Below are positions 11,326-23,649 of a DNA stretch of 64,000 nucleotides, piece after piece. This DNA comes from Mauremys mutica (lineage: Eukaryota > Chordata > Testudines > Geoemydidae). The DNA lies in assembly GCF_020497125.1 (NCBI RefSeq), contig NC_059081.1:65678768-65742767 (forward strand), read 5' to 3'. Numbering within the stretch: position 1 is the stretch's first letter; each line of letters opens with the position of its first letter. Position numbers and translations under genes: made by a program. The notes under the pieces are model-generated. The model saw only the letters and a list, made by a program, of their open reading frames with translations, did no database searches and was not told the origin of the DNA.

Positions 11326-12178
11326 CAGTTATTAGACCTGTCATTTGGTGATACAGTTAGGCTACAACTTAGAACAGGAGATTAGGGAGTGGAGACTTCA
11401 TTGAGATAGTTCAAAAGAAGGAAAAGACATTAAAGGCTCTACCCTCAGCAGGGGTAAACTGGCATAACTATTAACTTCAACAGAGCAACACTCGTTTATA
11501 CCAGAAGAGGATCTGACCCTGAAACTGTTTGCAACATCTTCTTCACATATTCCAAGTACTTTATTTTGATGGAATGGAATACAACAAAATACTGATTTAG
11601 AAATGCACATTTTGGATGCCTAAGGAAAAAAGTCAGATTTTGAACTGTACATCTTGCACTATAAATGCCACATTTCTAGTAATTTTCTTAGTTTTGAGCA
11701 ACTTAAGAGAAAAATGCTGAATATTTCTCAGAACATGCCCTATAATCTTACAACATATTTAGAATGGGAAATTAGAGCTGTGCTAAACTACTAATTCTGT
11801 CAGCAAAAACAGCCTTTCTTGGCAAAATGACAATTTTTAGTCTTTGAAAGCTCTCTTTTCTGTTTAAAAAAAAATAAAAAAATTCAAGCGGGAATGAAAA
11901 AGTTTGTGTCCTTGTTTTTTCATTGTGCAAACCAGCAAAAATGCAGTCTGCCCTGCAACAATTTTGCCAAATGAGTCATATTTTATTATAACTCTCTCAG
12001 AGATCAGTCACATAGTAACAAGGGATCTAAAAAATTTTTTTTTAACTAAGCAAAGTCAAATAATTTGACTATCACCATTCTGAACTATCAAGGTAACAAG
12101 TTTGTACAAGTGTTCATTCATTTTTAACACATTCTAAATGTTTCATTTTGAGAATGAAAGTTTCTTAAGAAATTATTT

Positions 12179-12258
12179 TGGGTGGAATCCTGGTGTCATT
12201 GAAGTCAATAGCAATACTCCCTTGGACTTCCAGGGGGCCAAAATTTTACCCTATATAT
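12179..12258. repeat. Small palindromic repeat with GAAGTCAATRG core
   Basis: 'aatcctggtgtcattgaagt' on the left is complemented by 'ggacttccagggggccaaaa' on the right around 'agcaatactccctt'. Same dispersed class as 4420-4492; eroded. Confidence 0.45.
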
Positions 12259-14356
12259 TTAATCATGATCCTTTACTATAAGATATATTTATTGAATGCT
12301 TTAAATACTTCCATACTGCCAAAGCTCTTGCTATGGCAAACACAACTAAAAAGGAATATTGTGTCATGTACTATGGTACGTATATACACACACATGCCCC
12401 TAATTTATTTTAATCACAATTACTAATGAATATGACGACATGATTGCAACCAACTGACATAAACAATTAAATTCTAAGCTAAGGAACAATGTCTCTGCTC
12501 ATTGCATCTTCAGATGTCTAAAGATTCTCATTTTCTTGTTTTAGTCCAAGCAATTTGGAATTACATGGTACAAGCAAAGGCCCTCATCTACCATTGACCT
12601 GAATACAACACTCCCAATGGTACTGCATGTGGCTCATTGGCAAAACAGGACCCTAAAAACACATGTTAAATTAGTTTTTCATATAGGTATAATTTAAAGT
12701 GTTGTGTCTTCCAGCCTGAGATTTTATTCTATATGTTACCCCCCAGAAGACACTTCCTGCTGCTAAGCTGCAGAGCCTTAAAAATAAGCATCTGAGATAG
12801 AAGTGCTGGCACAACATTAGCACCTGATCCTGCTCTCCTTAGTCAAATGGAAGCTTTGTAGTGAAAGCTTATTCAATGAAAGAAATGCAGGATCCAACCT
12901 TTTCTTCAAATTGTGTTAATACTAAGCTAGAATCCTGTAACATTCTAGCAGAATTTTCACTTGGGTCATGAGTCTGGAAGACTGAAAATTAACTTGTATG
13001 GAACTAAGAGATTGTACTGCACTATTTCTTTCCAGGGGAAAAATGATGATAAAACCAAGGTTGGAGGTATAAATAAAAATGAAACAATTATCTTATATTG
13101 CTAGTTCAGCAGAAATGGGGGTGGGGGGACACAGAGTGAGACAGAGCAGAGTTTTTGCTTGTTACAGAAAGAGAGAGAAGAGGAGGAAGAATAAAAAATT
13201 AGGATATTAAATCTTGCTGTCCTGCTAGGGCCCTGGCAAACGGCTTTAAGGGGACAATTAAACCCCAAGCTGAATGGAGAGAGAAGCAGTGACCGTGGCA
13301 AGCATGCTGCAGTTTAAAGAGGTATAATGAAAGGTGGCAGTGATGAATAGCTGATCTGTGCATGGCTTTGAATAAGATGCAAATCTATTAACAATGAGGG
13401 TTTTCCCCATCAGGAAAAAAAAAGAGAGAGAGAAAGAGAGGGGCTAGGACTGTTTATTGGACAAAGAAGGCATTTGGGGTTTCCCCCTGATTTCTGGGAC
13501 TGAGATTTAAAAGTCTATGTAAAGGGTGTTTGAAAATCTCATACTTCAGTCATCTAACTTTGGACTAACACAGTGCAGATATTATGTCATTCCAACCATG
13601 GTTAAATGTTCTATTCCCACTAGGCAAAAAAAAAAGTGAGATAATGGGCTTTGAACCAGACAATAAGCTTTGATCCGGCTCCGCTTGGGAATTTTGCAAT
13701 TGAATTCAGTGGAAGCAAGGTCAAGATCATAATACAGATGAGATCTCTTCCCCCCTTCCGAGTCATTTTTACCCCTTTTCCTCCATCACCACCAAGTTAT
13801 AGTTGAAATGGTTCTCGGGACAAGAAACATTGTATGTCGGAAACCATAAGGCTCAGAATCATTATTCTCTATGTTTTTAGAAGGGTTTTAGGGTCTGGGT
13901 CAAAGAGTTGCTCAGTTAGACACATAGTAGTGGAGATGTAGTTTGTTGTACTAGTTGCATTTAAGATTTAAACACCAGAAATGCTGGGATGAGAGAGAGT
14001 TGGGGAAAAAAGAAAAGCCGTTTCTAGGTGCTTTTGACAGTAGGTGAACCCTGAACCTATTTTTTAGAACAACTTACTTAAATCTAGAGCTCTGTGGGGA
14101 AAAAAATCACAGCAGAATCAGAAATCACATCAAACACAGCTTGCTTAGTTTTTCATTACATATTGGACATTTGGCTCAGGTCAATGAAAATTCACCATTA
14201 TCACAAGGTTCACAAACATTTATGAACCAGGCCCCATACTGGCTTACGTTTTCCTGCTGAAACCAGGCAAAATGCAACAATCTTGAGTAAGTTTTTCTTT
14301 GAGTTTTTCTGTTTGCTGGAACTTGAAACTCAAAACAACCCTCGGAGTTTACAATT

Positions 14357-14430
14357 GCATATGGTGTCTGAGCCAATGCCCGCTGAAGTCAATAGGAGTC
14401 TTTCCACTGACATCAGTGTACGTTGGATAC
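14357..14430. repeat. Small palindromic repeat with AAGTCAATAGG core
   Basis: 'gctgaagtcaataggagtct' and 'ccactgacatcagtg' make an inverted pair. Diverged member of the class seen at 4420-4492. Confidence 0.45.
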
Positions 14431-15870
14431 ACCCCATGAAAGGAAATTGGGGGAAAAGAAAAGCCGCCTCTCACCATCTCCTATAAATTGAAACCAATGA
14501 CTCCCATTGCAGCTTTAAACAAAATGCAAAGGTTGTACCAATACAATGGCTTAAAGCAACCCCATAGGCTAAATGTGATCCCCTCGGAAGCCAGCCACAA
14601 CATCAGAAAATGATCCAACTGTGTGTCACAAGTAATACAACTTTCATAGCCTTATTTAGAAACCTTTCTAAAGCAGACAGCTTTGCTTCAGTACCACAAC
14701 CCTCTGAGCATTCCAGACTTAATAGTTATACTTGCAATACAGGATTTCTGCTCATTTATCAAGACAAAGCACTGTATGGTATCAGAGACAAAAAAAAAAG
14801 AAAAAACTTTCCCTACTGTAGCTGAACTACCTTATTGAAAACCAAAGTTTTGGGCAGCACCTGTGCTGTTAAAGTCTGCTGAATCCCTTGTTTTTTTAAG
14901 AGGAAGATTTGCTGCTGATTGGATTATAACGCAAGTGAAAATTCATAAGTATTAATGATAAAATGCATTATTACGGCTAAAGATGAATGTGCAGTCATGG
15001 GGCACATTAGTTACTAACTTTTAAATGGAGATTATTTCTCCTAATGAAAAAGCAGAAATAATCCCCTTTAAACCTTGTTCAGTTTTAGTACTCGCTGTCT
15101 GACAGCTACATCTGTAGCTACTTCTGATATACTGTAAGACATTACAGCTCATAATATATCCTCTGTGGATATGTCACATCATTTTGCCTTACCTAAAAAT
15201 ATAGGCAAGGGATTTAACAATTGTATATTTTAACTACTGACCCTACAAAGTCTATAACTCCCATCCTTGTGTCACAGCTGGACAATAGAATGAGTCAATG
15301 TGCCTTGTGTCAAACAGTATCGAAGAGATGAATAAAGCATTACAAGACCATTTAAATAACTCATATCTTTGAACTGTGCCCTCCTATCACAGCTATGCCC
15401 CTACCCACAGCTGTGAAAGAAACCCCCATTCTCCATGTTGGGAGCTTCTTTTGATGTAGACTGGAGATGGAGGGGAGGGAGTGTAGACCCTATGGATTAT
15501 TGGCTGGTATATGAAAAATTCCTTATGGGAGACTTGTTCTGACTGAAAATCAATGAGCTCTGGCATAGTACAGATAATGAGATTTATAGGGATGAGACAG
15601 TGTGCACCTTGGCACTCCACTGTTTTAAAAAAAAAAAAAAGATTTAGTGGCTTCCTGCCAGTCAACCTGAGCTTAAAGGGCACGTCAGACCATTCACATC
15701 ATATTACATTAATGAAAAGCTTACAGAAAAAGGGGACTATCTGGCTATGATTCTATGATAACTCACTCCAATCTCTCTGTCTAAAACAACTCAGAAACCA
15801 TCCCCCTCTCCTCTTCATTCTCCTCTTTCTGGGTCCTCTGTTTTCCCCTTCTGTTTTCATTTCCTGCCTA

Positions 15871-16066
15871 GGCCAAAATTTTCAAAAGTGAGTAGTGATT
15901 TTGGATGCCCAGGTCAAGACACATTAATGGGGCATGTTTTGGTTTTTGGGGACTTTTTTGGTAGAAGGTGGGTTCTCAGCGCTCTCTAAAAATCAGGCCC
16001 TTTTCAGGAGTCTCAGGAAGGTAGAAGGGCACCCCAAATCGCTAGTTCCTTCGGAAAATCTTGGCC
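15871..16066. mobile_element. TA-flanked MITE with long inverted repeats
   Basis: 196 bp with about 43-bp imperfect terminal inverted repeats: left ggccaaaattttcaaaagtg, right complement of gaaaatcttggcc. The arms continue inward as 'gattttggatgccca' against 'gggcaccccaaatcg'. It is bounded by TA on both sides (15869-15870, 16067-16068), compatible with a TA target duplication as in Tc1/mariner-like MITEs. A 79-codon frame across it is incidental. Confidence 0.65.
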
Positions 16067-16200
16067 TAGCTTTCTATCTCCACTTAGATTCCTGGAACCT
16101 TACTTTACACGAGCTCTTTTTCACTGTAAAGAGACCCCTCACACAAGGACCAGTGGCAGTATTGGGTCCTTAATTAGCCGAGGCCCTCTCTAAGTGCCCA

Positions 16201-16307
16201 AGCCTGCAAACATTTGAACTACTTTAATCGCATGAGTACTCCCACTGACGTTTTATGGGACTACTCAGGTATGTAAAGCTATGCGTGAGCTTTAGTGTTT
16301 GCAGGCT
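16201..16307. repeat. Palindromic repeat (GGGACTACTC family)
   Basis: Arms 'gcctgcaaacattt' and 'agtgtttgcaggc' bracket 'gcatgagtactcccactga' and 'tatgggactactcaggtatg', which are themselves complementary. Related copies are at 44181-44275, 48811-48953 and, split, at 42771-43215. Confidence 0.65.
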
Positions 16308-16440
16308 CAAACCCTGAAACTGCAACCTGTAAGCAGGGAAAACCAATTAGTTAATGAATTATTTGCTAAATTCTCCTGGTTAAAATGTAACAATATAGCA
16401 AATATATTCTAAAATTAACATACAAGACATGCATTGCAGG

Positions 16441-16520
16441 TTTGATCCTGCAAGGCTCTGAGCACCCTTTATTTCCATTGATTTCCAAGGGTGTTGAGGG
16501 CACTCAGCAGCACTCAAAAC
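16441..16520. repeat. Old palindromic repeat fragment
   Basis: 'gatcctgcaaggctctgagc' is partly complemented by 'ggcactcagcag' after 'ttgatttccaagggtgtt'. Another of the old dispersed inverted repeats; weakly preserved. Confidence 0.45.
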
Positions 16521-16529
16521 TGGACCTTA

Positions 16530-18364
16530 AATGTCATAATGTGGAGTGTACTGGTCATTCTGAAAAGGTTTTCAGTTGCCTTTGATGACTAAATAAGTTT
16601 ACCTCAGGATCTGCAATAGTTCTTGCAGGAAGAACTAGAAATTCTGAAGTAACCTTATTAATAATTTACAGCAGAAGGTTGCTTTAAGGGTGACTGCTGT
16701 ACATCTGGGGATTTAATTCCTACAGTAAACACTTCTTTCACAGAATTTTTGATCTGAGTTTTTAGCATCTGTATAACCAGCATAGGAAAAGGTAACGTGC
16801 AAGCTAAGCACTTTGGATGGTAGAAAAGTTTCCAACGACAGACTTGCCCATCCTTCAAGAACTGCTTTGAAATGTTTTTTCAACAAAGACCATGGTCCTG
16901 TCATATTTGTGACACCCACATGGAGCTTAATGTAATATCAGGGCCTCTAAAATATCTGTCAACATAAAGCAGCTTGTGGTTTCTATCACAAACAAATCAT
17001 TGTTTAATGAGTAGGTTCATGCAATGTGGAATGGCTCAAGCACTGTGGTTTAGTTTGGCTTGATTTCAGTATTGCCAGTCTTTTGCATCCAAAAATGATG
17101 AATCAGTCATCAAAAATTCAGGAGACTGGCTTAAAAAAAGATGATTTTTTTGTTTGTTTGTTTGTTTTTAGAAAATAATTAATTTGAGGTTCCTTTTTTG
17201 ACTTCTGGTTTTTGTTTGCAGTGTTCATCGCAAACTAGATTTTTTTTTAATGAAAGTTAAGAGTCTGACACAGTCACATGACTCCAGGAGCTGAGGCTTA
17301 AAGGACACTCATACATATAAGAACTATCAGATTTTCAGAGAACCAGATCTGGGAGCTGCAGATGCTGAGTATTTCTGAATATCAGGCTCTTTGTACTTTA
17401 GGATGATGGAATGGCAAATGGAGGAGTAGACCAGCTGAGTTCAAAAATAAAACTTTTGGGGTTTGTGCCCAAACTTTAAAGTAAATATTTAAAAAAAAAA
17501 AGGCTATTCACCTAGGATGCTGAAAACTACAGAAGCCTTTCATCTCCAGTGTATTCAAACAGATCATTTTCTTAAAGAAAGTACTAGAAGCATTTCTGAG
17601 GGATACTGAGAAGTCATTAGTTACATTGATGAGACGGCAGAATGAATATGTGGGCTGGACAGGTTAATGCAGCATTACTCACAGGTGCTTGGTCCAAGGC
17701 AGCAGGCATGACTGCAGGAAAGGAAACTGGATGTTTCTAATGGCCTCTCATTTCTCTTCAGTCTCCTGACCCTCATCACTGTCCTTTCTTAAACCATACA
17801 TTTTAAATGTCAGCTTAACCCCATCAATAACCGCTCACTGCACTCTCTTTTATCCTGGAAATAATTAACCCTCTTCTTGTGGCATTTTTGACAAGCTGTA
17901 GGTGTTTTGAGGGGGAGGGAGGGGCAAAAAAGAAGCCCAACTGCAGCAAAAGAGCATGCAAAAATAAAAGTCCCATGCCAGCAAGCGGGGAAGTGATATG
18001 GAAATGTGCTTTGCTCTCAGCTATGAACTCCTCAGGTAGCTGGTTTTCTGTCAGAACATGAGAGAGAACATGGCTCAGTCTCACAGGGTTAATTTTTGGT
18101 TTTTAAAAAATATGAGAAAGCACCATGACTGTTATTAATAAAGTTTTTTTTTAAAGGGAGCAATTAAAATTGTGGCACTTATTTAATAGCAAAACACTAA
18201 TTTTACAGGGAGAAAGTGAAACTATGATGTGTGTACACATCCTTGCACATACCAGTGACATCATGGTGCTTGAAGCATACCCCTTCCTTGTAATACTATA
18301 ATAGTGCCAGTGATTCCATGGTTGTATTGGTCTCTCTTTACCTTTCCTAAGGACCTGTTTGGCT
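16530..18364. other. Mostly unique sequence, one diffuse repeat
   Basis: 17010-17310 ('ttcagtattgccagtctttt', 'gagactggcttaaaaaaaga', a (TTTG)n run at 17148-17168, 'acttctggtttttg') resembles a common but, to me, unnamed sauropsid repeat. 17620-18065 has no repeat features. Frames there are overlapping and short. Confidence 0.4.
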
Positions 18365-18365
18365 C

Positions 18366-18561
18366 TCAGGATTTATTCAGAATCACAGAATATCAGGGTT
18401 GGAAGGGACCTCAGGAGATCATCTAGTCCAACCCCCTGCTCAAAGCAGGACCAATCCCCACACAGATTTTTTACCCCAGTTCCCTAAATGGCCTCCTCAA
18501 GGATTGAACTCAAACCTTGGGTTTAGCAGGCCAATGCTCAAACCACTGAGCTATCCCTCCC
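18366..18561 (-). mobile_element. tRNA-derived SINE with CR1 tail
   Basis: Read on the minus strand: a tRNA-like head with box A 'tagctcagtggtttgagca' and a box B-like 'gagttcaatcc', then a body with 'ggccatttagggaactggg', then the CR1 3' end 'gatgatctcctgaggtccct' and 'aaccctgatattctgtgatt'. This is the arrangement described for tortoise Pol III SINEs, which use CR1 reverse transcriptase in trans. Both promoter boxes are recognisable and the element is essentially full length. Confidence 0.88.
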
Positions 18562-18569
18562 CCCATTTC

Positions 18570-21500
18570 CATTTTACTGAAACCTCGCCACATTTTTTTT
18601 TAAATTAACACCTAGCACTGTTCAGGAAGTTTGCCTAGTTTTTATTTTTTTTTAATTCCTGTGAAAAATGTTGATAAAAATGAAAGGGTTTTCATCAAAG
18701 ATTTTTTTTTCAAATATTTTCAGGTTTTCTTTAAAAAAACTGAACCCCCCCAATTTCTGTGTGTTTGGTTTTGGCTGCTGAAAACAGAATAAAAGCACAA
18801 TTTTCTGGATTTCAGTGATGAAAACCTGAAAATATGTCATTAAAAATGGGTATTTCCCACAGAAACTTGTATTTTAATGAAAAGGTCAAGGTTTGTTTTT
18901 TTTGCTGGGGTGGGGGAAGCAAGTAAAAGAACAGTTTCTCTTAATTATTTTTTCTAAAACCTCTAAGAATTACTTTGGTAATTCCCCAGCACCAATCTAC
19001 CACTTATGATGCTATGATACTATTGTTAGCCCTGATATTCCAGAAAAGCTAGCATGGAAACATTAGGTAACACACCATATTGAGAGCACAATCTATTGCA
19101 TCAATAGCACTAAAGTGGCATCCCGGTGATAATGGAGACTGCTGAAAAATATCTAAGCTGGATATCAAATATCAAGGGCCAAACTATCCCCACTTTCCAA
19201 TGTTAACAGTGGAATACAGGTTCGTGGCCCCTCAGGGTTGCTGCTCCATTGTATTGTTCTTCCGGGAGGTAGTAAAGAAAACTAGGAGAGAGGGAACATG
19301 GCTTGCAAAAGCTCAGGAAGCCAGGATTCAAAATTGCTTAGGTTACAAATTCTGTCCCCATCATCTAAGACACTCACGTGCTGATACAAAAAGAATGTGT
19401 AGCTCTACTAGACAGAGGGAGAGCAGATTGTACAGGAGTCTGTACTGTTGCACAAGTGCTTCGTCTGCAATAGCAAGTGGAGGTCGGGAGCTGGGGAATA
19501 CACAAATACAGTGATCCCGATCCCAAAGGCACACAAAGGGAAGTGCATTTGAGGTGGGAGCTCTGCTATATCCTGGAGGAGGATTCTTATTCCTTCTTGA
19601 TCCCTACACAAAACCCATTTAGTCAGCCAGAGTTGAGGATCCAGAATTGGAGCCTTTGAAAGGGTCACTGAATACCCCATAGAAGGTCAACAGAGTGCGA
19701 CTCATTTAAATAAAAAAAAAAAAGACAACTCTGAAGTGACTCCAAAGCTCTTAGCCCTCAGGATCTTAGTTTCTAGCACTTCACGTCTCTCATTTCTCTG
19801 ATTAAAAAAATGCCACTTTAGGAAAATGAGATCTTATTGTTGCACTCATATAGTCACAGTCCCTGATTGCCAAGTTTGATAACATAATTTTCAGCCTTGA
19901 ATGGCCAACCTAGTGCATAAAAATCATTGCCAACAATAACCAGAAAATCGGTTTGGATTACACAACAAGTATTCTTGGCAATTATTTGTGATAATCATGT
20001 ATCAAGCTGCTACAATTTCACAAACAAGGGTATTTCATGCAGAGCTAGGAATAACACTTTAAAAAAACCACGAATATGCAAGCAGAGTTACGAATTACAA
20101 ACAATGTTTGATGGCTGAACTAAGCAAACATAATATGTAGATGCTAGAAGAGCAAAATATATGTTAGATTACACCGATCATCAGTTTTCCTGGAAGACAG
20201 ACAAAAGGTGCAAGGAGCAACACACTAATGTTGCAATCCTGATGGCTAAGAGTTTTGTTTCAGTGGGATCATGGCATCTATAATTATCTAAGCAATTACA
20301 CAAACAGCACCCTCTGAAAAAGAAAATATCTGGAGCCCTATACTATGTCACCCTATCCATTGGAAGTCAAGCTCAGAGCAGAAAGTTCAAAAAGAATTTA
20401 ACAGTGTACAAGGTTCCCTCATCTTCCATGCACCAGAATCCCCTCTTCTTTGTCCTTTTGTCTGGTCCATCTGCGTGGGTCAGGTAAGCTTAACAGATCC
20501 TCAGGGCTAGAGTAAATGTGACAGTCGCCATCTTGGCAGATGCTGTGGATTGAGCTAGGCAAAACCTGAGAGTCTCTACAGCTTGAGCTAAAGAGATGGG
20601 TCTCAGGCTGAGAGTAGTAACAGCCTCATATCCTCTGGGTATTAAGCACCCAGGGGTGCGCATCATACACACTGATCAGTGGTTTCATGAGCCCATATAT
20701 GGATCCCAACAGGTAGGGAGGATGCCCCGAGGGTTGTGTTTTAAAAGCCCTTAGTGCCGCATTCTCTGGAAACTCAGTGGCATAAAACAGCCTTACAGCT
20801 GTTAATTCCAGCTGCATAAGGGAATATCTGGTGGTACTGAGCTATAATGTATCCCATGTCACTCCCTCCCTTTCTCCTGGCCCACGGAGTACAGAGCATA
20901 GCTACAGCATCCTCCTTTTGACTGATCCTCAGGCTACCACAACAGTGCTTGGGGGAGGGGTGGGATGCTGGCAGCTGGAGCCCAAGACAGAGCATATTGA
21001 GAGCTGCTGTCATTTGTCGCTGGATCTGTGGATCACGGAAAACAATGGTGACTTAACGCCACCTTTCCTCCTCCCTGGGCTTGTTAACCAGTCCAGAGAA
21101 TCTGATCCAATGGTGTTGCAGCTTCTTTCATCTTCAGTTGCTGTCGTGGAGGGAGCTGCTGTCTCTCCAGCAGCCACAGGTATCTGGCCTGGATAGTAGC
21201 CAGAGAACCTATCATAAACCATTAGATTTTTTTCTCTTTTAATATTCTCTCCTTTCCTTTTAGAGGGGACTCTCTGCTCGTTATCAGCTCCATAATGGGG
21301 TGGAAACACCTCACATACCTTTAAGTAAGTCTGCCTCTTAAATGAACAAACCTGATTTTTTTTAAGTTCTCTCTTCTTATCCTGATCCATCCATGTGTGA
21401 CAATGAAAATGGGTTCCTGATCCCATTTTGCAAAACTGATCCTGTTGGATGTAGGAAATTGGTCCTCTAGACAGTGTTTTCAGGGAGATCTACCATGGTA

Positions 21501-22225
21501 CTAAGAAAAACCTGTTGCCTTCATGAAGACGATTGGCAATGGCAACTCCACTCTGATCAAAGAAGATTATCTTTCACTTAGCACCCCTCAGACCTCAAAG
21601 GTCACAGGTGCATTTACATAAATAAAATATGCCTAATCTACAAAGTTGACATCACTTTCCCTCTCTGCTGAGCTGATCATTTGTCATTCAACTGGGGCCA
21701 CCTTAGTACCTTAAGCATATTTACTCATTTGGCATAAGCTATAACGACAAATTACCCTCCACTCAACACATTTAAACGTCAAAACTCAACACCATGAATC
21801 TCTCAATAGTGTATATTAAACTTTAATACCTAAATTTCTGTAATTCTAGTCTCTAAAACTGGAAAAAATGTCCTAACTTTCCCCCTGCGCCACCGCTCGA
21901 GGTTTATTAAACCAAACACCTCAGACTCTGCATGGATTGGTAATAAATCGGCTAAAAATGACTGTTCAAAAGAATCAGAAAAATTGCCCACTACAAGTGT
22001 CATTTAAATCATATCAATGAGCTTTAACTTTAGAACAAGTCTCCTCAATGCACTGATTGGACTGTGAGATCTCGGAGGGCCACTGATTCCAATCAGCATT
22101 AGCGAGCTGTGGAGCTGCTTGGCCCAGCACGTGCTGCTGCCTATAAAGTGAGCAAAATTGGAACACTTTGTCTGGACCCAAGCCAGCAGTCTTTATGAGA
22201 CCCTTCGGATGTGATCTCAGAGGGG
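18570..22225. other. Unique sequence, no gene recognised
   Basis: A+T-rich to about 20400, then near-average composition at 20400-21450. Frames at 19200-19514, 20831-21196 (plus) and 21010-21426 (minus, 138 codons) overlap in opposite directions and have no domain-like sequence. No recent repeat seen. Confidence 0.45.
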
Positions 22226-22229
22226 CTAA

Positions 22230-22520
22230 TCTTGCAAACTATTATTAGTTAGTAGTAGTAGTAGATGATTACAATATAAACTTAGAGACCTTGATCAATA
22301 TAGAGGCCTGAGTGAGGCACTGTACATATATGTAGTCCCTGTCCCAAAGAGTTTACAATCTGCATCAACAAGACAAATGGTGGAGAAAAGGAAGTACTGT
22401 TATCGCCATTTTACATATGGGGGCGTGAGGCACACATAGGTTAAGTGAGTTGCCCAAGGTCAGGCATGAAGTCTGTGGCAGAGCTGGGACACAAACTCAG
22501 ATCTTCGTAGGTATTTAAAT
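22230..22520 (-). mobile_element. MIR-type CORE-SINE with 3' tail
   Basis: Reverse orientation: tail 'cccaaagagtttacaatctg' first, then 'cgccattttacatatggggg', 'gcacacataggttaagtgag', 'ttgcccaaggtcaggcatga' and 'cagagctgggacacaaactc'. One of the more complete MIR-like copies here. Confidence 0.8.
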
Positions 22521-22919
22521 GGCCTTCATCACCGTAATACCCGAACACCTCATATCCTATGTATTTACCCTCACAAAACCTCTGTGACCTAGGGAAGTAT
22601 CATCCCCATTTAAGACCTAGTCTATGCACAGTTCTTTACGGTACAGATATGTTGGTTAGGGATGTGATTATTTACCAAGTTACACTGCTCTGTTACATCC
22701 CCTAACATGGACACAATTATGCTGATATGAAGGTTATTACCTTCCCATATGGAAATAAGCTATTATATTGGTATAAAGGTGCCTGTACTGGAATAACTTA
22801 TTCCCATATAGGAAGGGCAATAAACTGTACCAGTATAAGGTACCTTTATACCAGTATAACTTTGTCCACACTGGGAGAGTGGGCCACTTTAACTATACCA
22901 CTAACATTATAGTTGTAGG

Positions 22920-23005
22920 CAAGCTCTTTTAGATGGGGAATGGAGACAGCAAGAGATTGACCCAGTCACACAAGCAGTCTGCGGCAGAGCCAGAAACTGA
23001 ACCAA
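22920..23005 (-). mobile_element. MIR fragment
   Basis: 'agatggggaatggagacagc', 'attgacccagtcacacaagc' and 'cggcagagccagaaactgaa' match the central part of reverse-complement MIR. Confidence 0.6.
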
Positions 23006-23590
23006 ACACTGAGGGGAAATAAGTCTATTTTTTGAAAAGATGCACTTGATTTTCTCCTCTTCCATGTGGGGCATTTTTTGTATTTAGAGATTGTGGCTAC
23101 ACAGATATGAGTTCGTATAACCACCACAACAGGGCAAGGCTGAGCAAATCCAGTTCAATAACCCATGCAGGATAAAGGAAAAGATTCCCTGTGTAACATG
23201 CAAAGCCTTTAAAACTGATCCACCTCAAGAAAAAACAAAAACAAGATGTGCAATTATACTTAATTTTAGGATCCCCACTTCTGCTTAGCCCGGAATTTAT
23301 TGTGACTGTTCTTGTAGTGATATGTAGTAAAACTGCCTGCTCTAATTGAAATGTATGGAAAAGGTGCAGTGCATCCCACGTCTCAGTTGAATTTACTTCA
23401 TTTTTTTTCATTGAATTTCTTTCAATTTTTCCATTGACTATCAGTGAAAGTCAATATTAATTATTGGCTGCATTGACATTTATATATTAAAAAATCCTAA
23501 CCCCACAGATTCCCAATCTTTCTACCAAACAAGATAAATCAAATTTATGTGCAACATCATCAGTATTTCTGTATCCATCCATGAAAAATT
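23006..23590. other. Unassigned A+T-rich stretch
   Basis: One 104-codon minus frame (23097-23411) with no recognisable feature; nothing else seen. Confidence 0.4.
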
Positions 23591-23596
23591 CTTCCT

Positions 23597-23648
23597 TGAT
23601 GACCTCTCCAGGTTCCGTCCAGCCTACGTTGCTATGATTCTATGATAT
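23597..23648 (+). mobile_element. CR1 3'-terminal fragment
   Basis: Ends 'ctccaggttccgtccagcc' ... 'gctatgattctatgata', the CR1 3' terminus with the short direct repeat typical of the family. Only the last ~50 bp are recognisable. Confidence 0.6.
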
Positions 23649-23649
23649 A

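Larger units (their letters stand above)
11340..15870. other. Long A+T-rich stretch without recognised genes
   Basis: Contains two small AAGTCAATGG-core palindromes (12179-12258; 14357-14430), a GA-rich run at 13423-13442, and poly(A) at 15626-15640. The tail 'ctatgattctatgata' at about 15745 could be the very end of a CR1. Frames of 65-96 codons overlap on opposite strands and lack domain features. No tRNA or other RNA gene seen. Confidence 0.45.

Noticed and set aside
21010..21426. 138-codon minus frame
   Set aside because: Overlaps a 121-codon plus frame; basic and random-like composition, no motif, no repeat; within chance length for this amount of sequence.
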